DNA from: Victivallales bacterium
Lineage (GTDB): Bacteria > Verrucomicrobiota > Lentisphaeria > Victivallales > GWF2-38-69
Length of the DNA: 64,000 nt
NCBI GenBank assembly: GCA_021733985.1
Contig: JAIPJT010000005.1
Coordinates: 28,481-92,480, forward strand
Reading direction: 5' to 3'
A program made the position numbers and the translations under genes. The stretch's first letter is position 1, and every line of letters starts with the position of its first letter. Under the pieces are notes generated by a model. It searched no databases. It had not been told where the DNA came from and saw only the letters and a list, made by a program, of their open reading frames with translations. This document shows, one piece after another, positions 29,811 to 40,005 of this stretch.

Positions 29811-32408
29811 ATGCAGATATCATTCAGACAAATAAAAAATATATTCATCAGAGAAACAATTGTATATTTTACGACGCCTCCGGCTTATGTTTTTATAGTG
29901 ATTTTTCTGCTTCTGTCCGGTTTTTTTACATTTGCAACTAAACCGTTCGGTGATCTGCTTAATTCGAATAATACTTCACTCTGTAATTCTTTTTTTATAT
30001 ATCATCCCTGGCTTTTTTTGATTTTAATACCTTCAATTGGAATGAGGCTTTGGTCTGAAGAGAAAAAAAGCGGTACAATTGAGCTGTTATTTACGATGCC
30101 GATAAGTTTTTTTGATGCTGTATTAGGTAAATATCTTTCCGCACTGTTTATTACATTAATAGCACTGCTATTAACTTTTCCTATTCCACTTACAGTTAAC
30201 TGGCTTGGTTCTCCGGATAATAATATTATTTTATGCGGTTATGTAGCAAGTTTTCTGCTCGCCGGGTCATATTTGGCAATAACAGAGTTTTTTTCAGCAA
30301 TAACAAAGAATCAGATTATAAGCCTTATTATCTCATTTGTCGTATGCCTGCTTTTAGTTTTTGTAGGACATCCTTCCGTTACAGATTTTTTTATAAAATG
30401 GGCACCGGTTTGGCTGACAGGATTTCTCTCCCGTTTAAGTGTATTCTCTCATTATGATTTGCTGCAAAAAGGAGTAATTGATATTAATGATATTCTATTT
30501 TTTCTTTCAATTATTGTTTTTGGTCTTATCGGGACCTGTTTGGTGCTGAAAAATAAGAAAGTTATTACCGGTGTAAAAATTATACTGATTTTAATTATTA
30601 TTATTTCTATAAATGTTATCTCTGCTTCTCTTTTTACCGCGAGATATGATCTTACCCAGGACAGACTTTTTACGCTTTCTGAAGGGACAAAGAACATTTT
30701 AAAAAATTTAAAATTTCCCGTCACAGTCAGGTTTTACTGTTCATATAAAGACAATCGGCTGCCTGTTCAGCTTAGAGGCTATGCAGGAAGAATAAATGAT
30801 TTACTTAAAGAGTATTCTATAATCAGCAATGGAAAGGTTAGAGTTGAAAAAATTGATCCTCTTCCTGATTCTGACTATGAAACTTCCGCTGTAATCGACG
30901 GAGTTACGGGTAAACTGCTGAAAGACGGGAAAAAATGCTATTTCGGGATAGCATTTAGCTGCATGGATAAAAATGCAGTTATTCCTTTCCTGAATCCTAA
31001 TTCAGAAAAAAATGTCGAATATAAGATAACAAGGGCTATTTATGATGTTGTGAATTTTAAAAAGCCTAAGATCGGGATATTAAGCTCTCTCCCTGTGATG
31101 GGGGGATTTTCCGGCGTTGTAAGATTAGAAAGAAGTAAGAAAATTCCATGGATATTTGTGCAGGAGCTGCAGAAAAATTTTAATGTAGAAAAATTAGATT
31201 ATGATTCGGATTGTATAGATGAAGACATTGATGTGCTGCTTGTTTTTCATCCTAATAACCTTTCTGCTGCAACAGAATTAGCTATAGACCGGTATATTTT
31301 AAAAGGCGGAAACATGCTCGCTTTCACCGATTCATATTGTATTTCGGAAAGCATTCTTTCCATGAATAAATATGTACCGGGAGGTGAAACTTCTCCGACC
31401 TCGTCAGATTTAAAAAAGCTTTTCAATGCCTGGGGAATAAAATTTACTAGGAAAGACGACGTTGTAATCTCTCCTCAGAATTCGTATAAACCTCAGACTT
31501 TTAAAGAAAAAGAACATCCTGCCGTACTGGAGCTTTCCGGTCCGGAATATTTAAATCCAAAAAGTATAGTTACCGGAAATCTTAATAAAGTTGACTTAAT
31601 TTTTACCGGTGCTTTTTCCGGCAAACCGGTAAAAGGGTTAAAAAAGGAAGTCCTGATAAAAACAAATAAATATTCTGATATTTTCAGTGGATTCAATTTT
31701 AATACAGGAACAGGGTATTTGATGAGAAACTTCAAGCCTGATAACAAATGTAAAGAAGTTGTAATAAAGTTGTCAGGAAGCTTTCCCACAGCTTTTCCTG
31801 AAAAGAACAAAAACCTGGATGAAGATACTAAAAATCTTTTAAAATCGGTGAAACCTTCAACTGTAATTCTTGTAGGAGATGCGGATATGCTTTTTAATTC
31901 TTTTTGCGTGGCAAAAAATGAAATACGGGGAAGGTCGATACTGAATTTGATTAACAGTAATATAAGCTTTCTGCTCAATGCGGCAGATCAGCTTTCCGGT
32001 AGCCGGGATATTATAAAAATACGTACTCGCGGTGCTAAAAAACGGGATTTTGTTAAATTAGAAAAAATATTCAAGGCGGCTAAAAAGAAATACAGGAGAC
32101 AGATTAGTGTCCTTGAACAGCAATTGCAGGAAACAAAACAGTATATAAAGAAGATTCAGGAGAATCAGGTTGAAGATAAACAGGTTAAACTCAGTGACAG
32201 CCAAATCAATACAATCAGAAAATATCGCATTAAAGAAAGAAATACAGCTAAAAAGCTAAAAGAGCTTAGGAAGCTTTTAAGAGAAAACCTCAGGCAGATA
32301 AAATTCAATATACAGCTTATTGATATTGCAGGTCCTGCTGGACTGGTTGTTGTGATTGGCTTAATAATTTGTATATTCCGTTTTAGAAGCTATAACCGTA
32401 AGGATTAA
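29811..32408 (+). CDS. ABC permease fused to GldG-like (intraflagellar-transport-type ABC) protein
   Basis: N-terminal permease 'SIGMRLWSEEKKSGTIELLFTMPIS'; then 'ARYDLTQDRLFTLSEGTKNILKNLKFPVTVRFYCS' and 'RAIYDVVNFKKPKIGILSSLP' typical of GldG. Confidence 0.85.
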   Translation: MQISFRQIKNIFIRETIVYFTTPPAYVFIVIFLLLSGFFTFATKPFGDLLNSNNTSLCNSFFIYHPWLFLILIPSIGMRLWSEEKKSGTIELLFTMPISFFDAVLGKYLSALFITLIALLLTFPIPLTVNWLGSPDNNIILCGYVASFLLAGSYLAITEFFSAITKNQIISLIISFVVCLLLVFVGHPSVTDFFIKWAPVWLTGFLSRLSVFSHYDLLQKGVIDINDILFFLSIIVFGLIGTCLVLKNKKVITGVKIILILIIIISINVISASLFTARYDLTQDRLFTLSEGTKNILKNLKFPVTVRFYCSYKDNRLPVQLRGYAGRINDLLKEYSIISNGKVRVEKIDPLPDSDYETSAVIDGVTGKLLKDGKKCYFGIAFSCMDKNAVIPFLNPNSEKNVEYKITRAIYDVVNFKKPKIGILSSLPVMGGFSGVVRLERSKKIPWIFVQELQKNFNVEKLDYDSDCIDEDIDVLLVFHPNNLSAATELAIDRYILKGGNMLAFTDSYCISESILSMNKYVPGGETSPTSSDLKKLFNAWGIKFTRKDDVVISPQNSYKPQTFKEKEHPAVLELSGPEYLNPKSIVTGNLNKVDLIFTGAFSGKPVKGLKKEVLIKTNKYSDIFSGFNFNTGTGYLMRNFKPDNKCKEVVIKLSGSFPTAFPEKNKNLDEDTKNLLKSVKPSTVILVGDADMLFNSFCVAKNEIRGRSILNLINSNISFLLNAADQLSGSRDIIKIRTRGAKKRDFVKLEKIFKAAKKKYRRQISVLEQQLQETKQYIKKIQENQVEDKQVKLSDSQINTIRKYRIKERNTAKKLKELRKLLRENLRQIKFNIQLIDIAGPAGLVVVIGLIICIFRFRSYNRKD

Positions 32409-33509
32409 ATGATAATGAACATAAGTAAATTTAAAAGGTTTTTAATAAAGAATCATTTGTATGTGCTTGTTGCAGCTGCGATTATACTGCTCGTTATCTC
32501 TGTTTTAATCAGGGATAATACTACAGGTTTTTTCCAACTGTATAAAACAAAAATCATAGGTAGAAAAGTTCTGCCCGAGCTGAATAAAATTAAAGAAATC
32601 GAAAAAATCATAATCTTTAAACCCGATAAAAGAAGAATAGTTATAAACAAGAAAAAAAAACAATGGGTTATTGTGAATTTATATAATTATAATGCAGATA
32701 AAGATAAAGTAAATTCATTTTTAGAAGAGTTGAAAGAGGCAAGGATAATTCAGGTTCAACCTAAAAGTATTACTGCTGTTAAAAAACTTGAGCTTGAATT
32801 GAAAAATATTGAGCAAAATGCTGAAAAGAGCATCGCAGCAAAATTAAAACTTTATGATAAAGAAAACAAACCAGTAACTGAGATCAGTATCGGAAAAAGA
32901 AGACTTGAAAAATTACCCGGTTCAAAGGGGAAATTATACTTAGGCAGATATGTTCTCTGTGATAACTACAGTGATATTATTTTTACCGACTGCCAGTTTA
33001 CATCAACTGCATTTACAAAAAATGAATGGCTGGATAAACAGTTTCCGAAAATTAAAAATATCCGCATGATCAAACTGTACAGTAACGGCAGATCTGACTG
33101 GCAAATTCAACGAGGTTCTTACGAAGAACCTTTTGCCCTGCAGGGGATCAGAAATAAAAAGATTGAAGAATCTAAAATTTACAGGATAGAAAACGTCCTT
33201 AATAATTTTAGTTTCAAATCTGTAGCTGATCCGTCTCTTACTGTTGTTCAGACAGGGTTCGATAATCCCAAAATACTGTCCGTAGAAACTTTCTACTCCA
33301 AAAAATATATTATCAAAATAGGTAAGAAAGTAAATAACTTCTACTATGTAAAGATAGACGCTGTTGGACAACCTTTAAATAAAGTTTATAAAAACTGGGT
33401 TTATCTGATAGATTCTCGAAGAATTGAAGCCTTACTTGTCAAAAAGAAATTTTTCAAAAGCAAGCCTGAAAAAATCAGAAAAGATGCTTTCAAAATGCCA
33501 ATAGGTTAA
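32409..33509 (+). CDS. DUF4340-domain protein
   Basis: Single TM then beta-rich repeats ('KIKEIEKIIIFKPDKRRIVINKKKKQWVIVN'); consistently found after GldG-like ABC genes. Confidence 0.7.
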   Translation: MIMNISKFKRFLIKNHLYVLVAAAIILLVISVLIRDNTTGFFQLYKTKIIGRKVLPELNKIKEIEKIIIFKPDKRRIVINKKKKQWVIVNLYNYNADKDKVNSFLEELKEARIIQVQPKSITAVKKLELELKNIEQNAEKSIAAKLKLYDKENKPVTEISIGKRRLEKLPGSKGKLYLGRYVLCDNYSDIIFTDCQFTSTAFTKNEWLDKQFPKIKNIRMIKLYSNGRSDWQIQRGSYEEPFALQGIRNKKIEESKIYRIENVLNNFSFKSVADPSLTVVQTGFDNPKILSVETFYSKKYIIKIGKKVNNFYYVKIDAVGQPLNKVYKNWVYLIDSRRIEALLVKKKFFKSKPEKIRKDAFKMPIG

Positions 33510-33573
33510 AGTACAAATAAGATCATTAAGAAGTAACGTATTAATAATCGCTGCAACAACTCTTTTCAAAAAA

Positions 33574-33603
33574 AAAGTACAGTTCAGTAAAGAACTGTAC
33601 TTT
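33574..33603. terminator. Bidirectional intrinsic terminator between convergent genes
   Basis: Perfect 12-bp stem AAAGTACAGTTC-agtaaa-GAACTGTACTTT flanked by A and T runs. Confidence 0.85.
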
Positions 33604-33634
33604 AGATTGAAATTTTTTATTCTATGTCATTAAA

Positions 33635-33656
33635 CAATGCATAATTTGGGTTAAAA
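33635..33656 (+). repeat. Dispersed repeat family 2, short fragment
   Basis: CAATGCATAATTTGGGTTAAAA, 21/22 to 51316-51337; overlaps the fhs stop codon. Confidence 0.6.
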
Positions 33657-35399
33657 CAGGCCAACTATCCTGCCGTCGCTTTCGACATCCACATTCATAT
33701 AACTGGGTTTTGAACCGAGCCCGGGCATGGTGCTTATTGCCCCTGTAAGAACATAGACGAAACCTGCTCCTGCTGAAAGTATAACATCTCTGATAGGGAT
33801 AATAAAACCTTTTGGAGCACCTTTTATATTAGGATCCGCAGTAAGAGAATACTGTGTTTTAGCCATGCATATCGGCAGGTTCCCATAATTTTTTTGAAAA
33901 CTCTCAAGTTTCTTCCTTGCTGTTTCAGAAACTTCAATACCGCCTGCTCCATAGATATTTTTGGAAATTTTCTTTATCTTTTCCACTAAAGGAAGATCAT
34001 CTTCATAAAGCATTTTAAAATCAGTCTTTTCTTCGCAGGCTTCAACAATAGCCTCTGCGAGTTCTTTGCCGCCCTGACCGCCCTGTGGGTGCACTCTGCT
34101 TTCCGCAACCTTATACGCTCCGAATTCAAGAGCCTTTTTCTTTAGGAAATCAATTTCTTCTTGAGTATCAGTCGGGAACACGTTAATTGCTACTACCGGA
34201 GGTATGCCGTATACTTTTGCATGTTCGATATGGGCTTTTAAGTTTTCTGTTCCTTCTTCAAGTGATTCAAGATCCTGAGTAACGAGTTTTTCATCAAGCG
34301 GGTTACCCGGTACTATTCTAAACCTTCCGGAATGGCTCTTGATTGCGCGCACAGTGCATACTATAACCGCAGCATCAGGAGGATTATTTGAGTATCTTGT
34401 TTTTATATTACAAAATTTTTCAAATCCCATATCAGAACCAAAACCGCCTTCAGTAACTACATAATCAGCAAGTTTCAAGGCTACTCGGTCAGATACAATA
34501 GATGAGTTACCATGAGCTATATTTGCAAACGGGCCTGCATGAACAAAACATGGAGTGTGTTCTGTAGTCTGCATTATTGTCGGTTTGATTGCATCTTTCA
34601 TAATAACAGCCATTGCTCCGGCAACCTTGAGATCATCTGCAGTAATAGGCTCGCCGTCAGTATTGTAGGCCATTATAACTCTGCCAAAACGTTTTCTCAT
34701 GTCTTCAAGATTTTCAGCAAGCGCAAGTATTGCCATCAGTTCAGAAGCTACTGTAATATCAAAAGCAGTTCTGCGGGGGACGCCATTTTGGTTTGATTTT
34801 GTTCCGGGAGTTTGAAGGCCGATTTCAATACCTCTTAAGGCTCTGTCGTTCTGGTCGACAACACGCCTCCAGACAATATTATCTTTATCTATTTTAAGTG
34901 CTTTGAGGCCTGTTCGTTTTTCGAAGTCTTCATAGCCTTTTCTTTCTTCGTGGAAAAGCCTTGTGTCGAGTGCAGCAGCACCTAAATTATGGGCGGCCGA
35001 TATTGCATGAATGTCTCCTGTAAGATTCAGATTAAAGTCATCCATCGGGATAACCTGGGAATAGCCGCCTCCTGCAGCGCCGCCCTTAATTCCGAAGACT
35101 GGTCCCATACTCGGCTGTCGAATACATGTAAATACTTTTTTACCGATAGCATTCAGTCCTAAAGATGAGCCTATTGTTGTTACGGTTTTTCCTTCACCGA
35201 GAGGCGTAGGGTTTATTGCTGTTACAATAACAAGTTTCCCGTTTGGTTTATCTTTAAGGCGGCTCAGAATATCGAGACTTACTTTACCCTTAGTATGGCC
35301 ATAGGGTTCAAGTTCATGGGAGAGTATTCCGGCGGATTCTGCAATTTCACTGATAGGTTTTAACTCAGCTTCCTGTGCGATTTGAAGATCTGACTTCAT
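33651..35399 (-). CDS. fhs: Formate--tetrahydrofolate ligase
   Basis: 'VIVTAINPTPLGEGKTVTTIGSSLGL', 'IRQPSMGPVFGIKGGAAGGGYSQVIPMDDFNLNLTGD', 'EGGFGSDMGFEKF'. Confidence 0.96.
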   Translation of the reverse strand: MKSDLQIAQEAELKPISEIAESAGILSHELEPYGHTKGKVSLDILSRLKDKPNGKLVIVTAINPTPLGEGKTVTTIGSSLGLNAIGKKVFTCIRQPSMGPVFGIKGGAAGGGYSQVIPMDDFNLNLTGDIHAISAAHNLGAAALDTRLFHEERKGYEDFEKRTGLKALKIDKDNIVWRRVVDQNDRALRGIEIGLQTPGTKSNQNGVPRRTAFDITVASELMAILALAENLEDMRKRFGRVIMAYNTDGEPITADDLKVAGAMAVIMKDAIKPTIMQTTEHTPCFVHAGPFANIAHGNSSIVSDRVALKLADYVVTEGGFGSDMGFEKFCNIKTRYSNNPPDAAVIVCTVRAIKSHSGRFRIVPGNPLDEKLVTQDLESLEEGTENLKAHIEHAKVYGIPPVVAINVFPTDTQEEIDFLKKKALEFGAYKVAESRVHPQGGQGGKELAEAIVEACEEKTDFKMLYEDDLPLVEKIKKISKNIYGAGGIEVSETARKKLESFQKNYGNLPICMAKTQYSLTADPNIKGAPKGFIIPIRDVILSAGAGFVYVLTGAISTMPGLGSKPSYMNVDVESDGRIVGLF

Positions 35400-35638
35400 T
35401 TTAACCTCCTTTTTATTTAAATGCGGTCTATTCGATAAACTTTACGGATATTTAATAAATTGTCAAACATTTTTAAAATAAATACATAATATTATGATAA
35501 GAGAATTCGGTTATTGAAGTTTTGATAATTTGTTTTAAGATTTAAATTTAAATATCGATTTGTCAAATGTACAAATCCGAAATTTCACCCCAGATTCTTG
35601 TGATTTAATTTGGTTTATTATTCCATATAATTATTAAC

Positions 35639-35659
35639 AATTCAACGGCATTGAATTAA
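35639..35659. repeat. Solo MITE-end palindrome
   Basis: AATTCAACGGCATTGAATTAA matches the right terminus of the 22335-22513 element plus AATTAA; overlaps the alr stop codon. Confidence 0.55.
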
Positions 35660-36810
35660 CCGTTAATATAGGTTCTTGGAATACGAAACGAAATCATACA
35701 TACTATTTCATAATTTATTGTATGAAGCTTTTCAGCAATATCTTCTGCATGTATGGAGTTATCAATTTGTGAACCTATTATAACGGCTTCATCTCCGATA
35801 TTCACTTTGGGGATTTTATCAATATTTACCATGCATTGGTCCATGCAGATTGTACCGATAACAGGAGTTTTTTTTCCGTTAATCAGGACTTCTCCGTTTT
35901 TCAGCATTCTGGTCAGCCCGTCAGCATAACCTATGGGGAGGATAGCAATTTTTAAATCTTTATATGCAGTAAAATTGCAGCCGTAACCGACTTTTGTTCC
36001 TTTTGGTATAATTTTTGTCTGGGCTACTTCCACCTTAAGTTTCATTACAGGCTTTAATTTAATACTGCTTCTGTTTACATATTCTGAAGGGTAAAGACCG
36101 TATAGAGCAATTCCGGGTCTGACTGCATCGAAATGCGAATCGGGATGGTCTATTATTCCTGCACTGTTTGCTGCATGTTTTACCGGGATATTGATATTAT
36201 TATTTTTTAGCATTCCGAGAAATTTTTTGTATTCACTAATCTGTGCAAAGGTAAATGTCTTATCATAGTTGTCAGCATCAGCAAAATGTGTATATATCCC
36301 TTCAATAAAAAGGCCGGGCAGTTTATTGATTTTTTTTATAATGTTCACTGATTCGATCTTTGATACAAAACCGAGCCTGGACATACCTGTATCAATTTTA
36401 ATATGGACTGTCGCTGTCTTTTTAAGTTTTCCGGCATGCACGCTGATTTTTTGAGCAATAGAATAATCAAAAACAGTAAAAGTAACATTATTTATTATTA
36501 AATAATCAATTTCGTCATCGGTAGTATAACCAAACACAAGAACAGGGGAGGAAATATTATTTTTTCTGAGCTGTAAAGCTTCACTTGCCCGTGCTACAGC
36601 AAGAGAATCGGCACCGAATTTTAATACTGCGCGGGCAATTTTAACTATTCCATGACCGTAGGCATTAGCTTTAACAACTGCTATAATTTTGGTTTTTTGT
36701 CCGACATAGTCTCTTATTTCTTTCACATTCTGTTTAAGAGCATTTAAATCAATTTCTGCAGTAATAGGATATCTTCTCATAAAGTTCTGCCGAGATATAT
36801 CATAATTCAT
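35656..36810 (-). CDS. alr: Alanine racemase
   Basis: 'IIAVVKANAYGHGIVKIARAV', 'IDTGMSRLGF', 'VRPGIALYGLYPS', 'TKVGYGCNFTA', 'ICMDQCMVNI'. Confidence 0.95.
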   Translation of the reverse strand: MNYDISRQNFMRRYPITAEIDLNALKQNVKEIRDYVGQKTKIIAVVKANAYGHGIVKIARAVLKFGADSLAVARASEALQLRKNNISSPVLVFGYTTDDEIDYLIINNVTFTVFDYSIAQKISVHAGKLKKTATVHIKIDTGMSRLGFVSKIESVNIIKKINKLPGLFIEGIYTHFADADNYDKTFTFAQISEYKKFLGMLKNNNINIPVKHAANSAGIIDHPDSHFDAVRPGIALYGLYPSEYVNRSSIKLKPVMKLKVEVAQTKIIPKGTKVGYGCNFTAYKDLKIAILPIGYADGLTRMLKNGEVLINGKKTPVIGTICMDQCMVNIDKIPKVNIGDEAVIIGSQIDNSIHAEDIAEKLHTINYEIVCMISFRIPRTYING

Positions 36811-36840
36811 TGTTATTTAAGGTTTAGTTTTAAAAAACAG

Positions 36841-38112
36841 TCATGAATCTGTTTTTTCTTTTTCCTGAGCATGAAAACGTTTTCCAAGAACAGACATAAA
36901 AATAAGACTTAGTATTGTTACAATGGCAGAAAGTATAAGCACGTACAAATAACCTATACTGTCAGCAATAAATCCGGCGGCTAATGCTGCAATAAGACTT
37001 GACATCGCAGTGGCCGCAGTAAAAATGCCTAATGCTTCCCCCTGAGACAGGTCAGACAGTTTTGTCACTATTGCTGTACCTACTATTATTAATGGAGACC
37101 AGGCAACAGGAAGGAACATAAAAGTAATCGGTACCAGAAATTTATCCGCAGGAATTGGGAAAATGGCAAGGATCATCATTCCCAGTGCTGCAACAAGAGA
37201 CATAATGATACCTATAATAATAACTGTAACTTCACCTTTTTTTTCCGCAAGCCAACCTGAAATAGGGCATGCCGGAACCGCTATCACTGATCCTATGGCA
37301 AAATATAGGGATGACTTGGTAGCATTTAGGTGAAATACATTTGCCATAAGGAGAGGGTATAAATTATATATTAACCAGTTTCCAAGCATAACCAGTATCC
37401 ATGCAGTCAAATAAAGAGTGAGCAGAGAATGCAGTTTTTGAGGGAAGCGCTGAACGATGTTCTTAAAATGTGGTAGATGCTTTAACAAAGAAGCAATACT
37501 CCGTGCACCGGTAGGCCCTGGATTTTCAGGAGTACGTTTAAATTTTTTTCTTTTGGAAGTATGCGGCAGCTGGAATAAACCAATAATCAGGCTGGGAATC
37601 ATTAAAAGGCCGGCAAGGTACAAAGCTGTGGCTGCATCTTTGCTTAGCAGAAAAGCAAGGAATAAGCCGCCTGCCTGTCCTACGCCAAAAAACATCTGTA
37701 ACCAGCTTACCCTGCTGTCCCATTCCGGTTTCGGCTGAAATTCCACAATAAACATCTCTGATACAGTATTGGAAGCACCGACACCGAGTCCAAGAAGAAA
37801 TACCATAAGGAGCCATGTCAGCATATTTGGAAAAAGCGGAAATATCCCCACTCCTAAACCGACAAGTATATAACTGCTTATATAAACACCTCTGTGCCAG
37901 TTTTTTTTATCACTTAGCCATCCGAAAAAAGGGGAAAGCATCTGTGCAAAGTAAAACATTGCAACGACTATACCCGCTTCGGAGGGGCCTTTATATTTAG
38001 CAACTATAATTGGCAGGAAAATTGGAGCAAGCCCCAGGCTTATTCCTCCCTGTGCAGAAAATCCAATGTACCATATTTGAGAATAACGCTTTAAAGAATT
38101 CCAAAATGTCAT
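36841..38112 (-). CDS. MFS transporter
   Basis: Polytopic 423 aa, 'SPFFGWLSDKKNWHRGVYI', 'GWLAEKKGEV'. Confidence 0.85.
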   Translation of the reverse strand: MTFWNSLKRYSQIWYIGFSAQGGISLGLAPIFLPIIVAKYKGPSEAGIVVAMFYFAQMLSPFFGWLSDKKNWHRGVYISSYILVGLGVGIFPLFPNMLTWLLMVFLLGLGVGASNTVSEMFIVEFQPKPEWDSRVSWLQMFFGVGQAGGLFLAFLLSKDAATALYLAGLLMIPSLIIGLFQLPHTSKRKKFKRTPENPGPTGARSIASLLKHLPHFKNIVQRFPQKLHSLLTLYLTAWILVMLGNWLIYNLYPLLMANVFHLNATKSSLYFAIGSVIAVPACPISGWLAEKKGEVTVIIIGIIMSLVAALGMMILAIFPIPADKFLVPITFMFLPVAWSPLIIVGTAIVTKLSDLSQGEALGIFTAATAMSSLIAALAAGFIADSIGYLYVLILSAIVTILSLIFMSVLGKRFHAQEKEKTDS

Positions 38113-38329
38113 AATATTACTCTTATATTTTAAATTTTTATTATATTTGCTAATTAGCTTTTACACGAAAGGGCGAAATTTCTGTTTCATCCGATCTCGG
38201 CAGAGATAAACCCTTTTCCTGAAACTTATTTATTATTCTAATGGGAATCCCCATAGGGTGTAAACATCCTGAATAATAATTTAATGATTTTTTTTAAATC
38301 TGTGAATATTAACCCAAAGGTGTATATGT

Positions 38330-39859
38330 ATGGAAGAATATATTATGAGTCCTGTAAGGCTTCTGAAAGAAAGAATATCTCAGTATATAAACAATGAAAT
38401 AACTGCTAATGAACTAAAGAAAACAACTGCTGGTTTCGGTATATACCTACAGCGGAATAAACTTTTTATGATACGTGTAAGGATAACCGGTGGAGAGCTG
38501 TTAACCGAAAATTTGATGAATATTTATAAAGTTGTAAGAGGTTTCAATTTGGCTTATATAAGACTGACTACAAGACAGGATATACAGCTGCATGATGTTC
38601 CACCTTTAAAAGTAAAAGAAATCCTTGATCAGCTGATAAGTAAAGGTTTTGTTTTTAGGGGAGGCGGAGGCGATACGTTTAGGAATATTGCTGTTTCCTA
38701 TGATAGCGGTCTTTCACTTAATTCTGAATTTGATGTGTTGCCGTATGCAGAAGAACTGACAAAGATTGTATATAAAAATGATAAGGCTTTTTCCCTTCCC
38801 AGAAAAATCAAAATAGCATTTTCTTCAGATGAAAATGACAGTGCTTTTGCAAAATGGAGTGATATCGGATTTATCGCAAAAAAAGACAGTAATAATATAA
38901 ATGGATTCGAAGTTTTTATTGGTGGAGGCATGGGAAGAAACAGTATGAAAGCGGTTAAGGCATTTGATTTTATTCCGGCTGCAGAATGTTTTAGATGTGC
39001 AAGTGCGATGATTGAGCTTTTTTATAAACACGGAAACAGGAAAGATAGAAGCTGTGCAAGAATAAGATTTTTGAAAGAGGAGATGGGAGAAGAAAATTTT
39101 GTTCAGCTTTTTAAAAAAAAATTTAAAAACATAGAAGGAAAAATAGCAATTCCGATAATAAAAAATAGAGATTATATAAAAATCTTTACTGACAGCTATG
39201 GATTCAGAGAAACTGAATGCGAAGACAGCTGTGAATATAAAAACTGGAAGAAGGTATTTACTGAGCTGTCTTGCTGGAAAGATTTCAGGATAGTAAGGGT
39301 GCCGGTTACTAACGGAAATTTAACTGAAGCGGATTTATCTTTTCTTGTTAAAGCCTTCAGCGAATATCGAATAAAATGTTTAAGAATAAACAGGATTCAT
39401 GAATTATGTTTTTTAATCAAAAGGGAGCTATTGCCTGCTTTATTTCAACATTTAAAAACATATAAAAAAGGTAATTTTACAGAAGTTACTTTTAGAAATC
39501 ACCTGTTATCATGCATAGGTAATACAGTATGTCCTATAGGAATGACTGATTCACAGTCTATTGCGCGAGAAATATCGATTGTACTTGACAAAGAATTTTC
39601 AGACAATATACAGGAAAGATATAGAAAACTTGTAAATGAAATAAGCATTTCAGGGTGCGGTAATTCATGCGGGAATCCCGAAGTTTTCGGGATATCAGTA
39701 GCGGGCTATAAGAAGAAAATTGACGGGGTATTAAAGGATTTCTGCAGGATTCGGATAAAAAAACAACTGCTGAAACAAAATGATGAGGATTACTTGGCTG
39801 AATTACCTGTTACTGAATTGAAATCAGTAATAAAAGATATATCTGAAAGGTTAAAATAA
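38330..39859 (+). CDS. Nitrite/sulfite reductase (siroheme/[4Fe-4S]) family
   Basis: 'AYIRLTTRQDIQLHDV', cluster ligands 'CIGNTVCPIG' (CX5C) and 'ISGCGNSCGNPEVFG' (CX3C). Confidence 0.88.
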   Translation: MEEYIMSPVRLLKERISQYINNEITANELKKTTAGFGIYLQRNKLFMIRVRITGGELLTENLMNIYKVVRGFNLAYIRLTTRQDIQLHDVPPLKVKEILDQLISKGFVFRGGGGDTFRNIAVSYDSGLSLNSEFDVLPYAEELTKIVYKNDKAFSLPRKIKIAFSSDENDSAFAKWSDIGFIAKKDSNNINGFEVFIGGGMGRNSMKAVKAFDFIPAAECFRCASAMIELFYKHGNRKDRSCARIRFLKEEMGEENFVQLFKKKFKNIEGKIAIPIIKNRDYIKIFTDSYGFRETECEDSCEYKNWKKVFTELSCWKDFRIVRVPVTNGNLTEADLSFLVKAFSEYRIKCLRINRIHELCFLIKRELLPALFQHLKTYKKGNFTEVTFRNHLLSCIGNTVCPIGMTDSQSIAREISIVLDKEFSDNIQERYRKLVNEISISGCGNSCGNPEVFGISVAGYKKKIDGVLKDFCRIRIKKQLLKQNDEDYLAELPVTELKSVIKDISERLK

Positions 39860-39867
39860 AAGAGAAG

Positions 39868-39936
39868 TTGTGGTTTTCCCGGGTGATGGGATAATGTGGT
39901 GGGGATAGGGAGATTTGAATACCGGAAAAACCACAA
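39868..39936. terminator. Long hairpin with G-rich loop between convergent genes
   Basis: TTGTGGTTTTCCCGG ... CCGGAAAAACCACAA (14/15 complementary); loop contains GGGtgatGGGataatgtggtGGGGataGGG. Confidence 0.6.
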
Positions 39937-39971
39937 ACTAAAACTACAAGTTGAAAGTAATTTTTCAAACA

Positions 39972-40005
39972 GTTTTTTAAAAAAAAATGTTTTTTTTTAA
40001 AAAAC
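39972..40005. terminator. Perfect 16-bp A/T palindrome at the LD-carboxypeptidase 3' end
   Basis: GTTTTTTAAAAAAAAA-tg-TTTTTTTTTAAAAAAC; contains the minus-strand stop codon (39997-39999). Confidence 0.6.

Noticed and set aside
31493-31978. 161-aa minus-strand ORF inside the GldG-like gene
   Set aside because: Antisense to a well-supported CDS; no motif.
28757-33509. Gliding motility machinery from the GldA/GldG-like genes
   Set aside because: These ABC/GldG/DUF4340 genes are widespread in non-gliding bacteria, and no other gld/spr genes are present.
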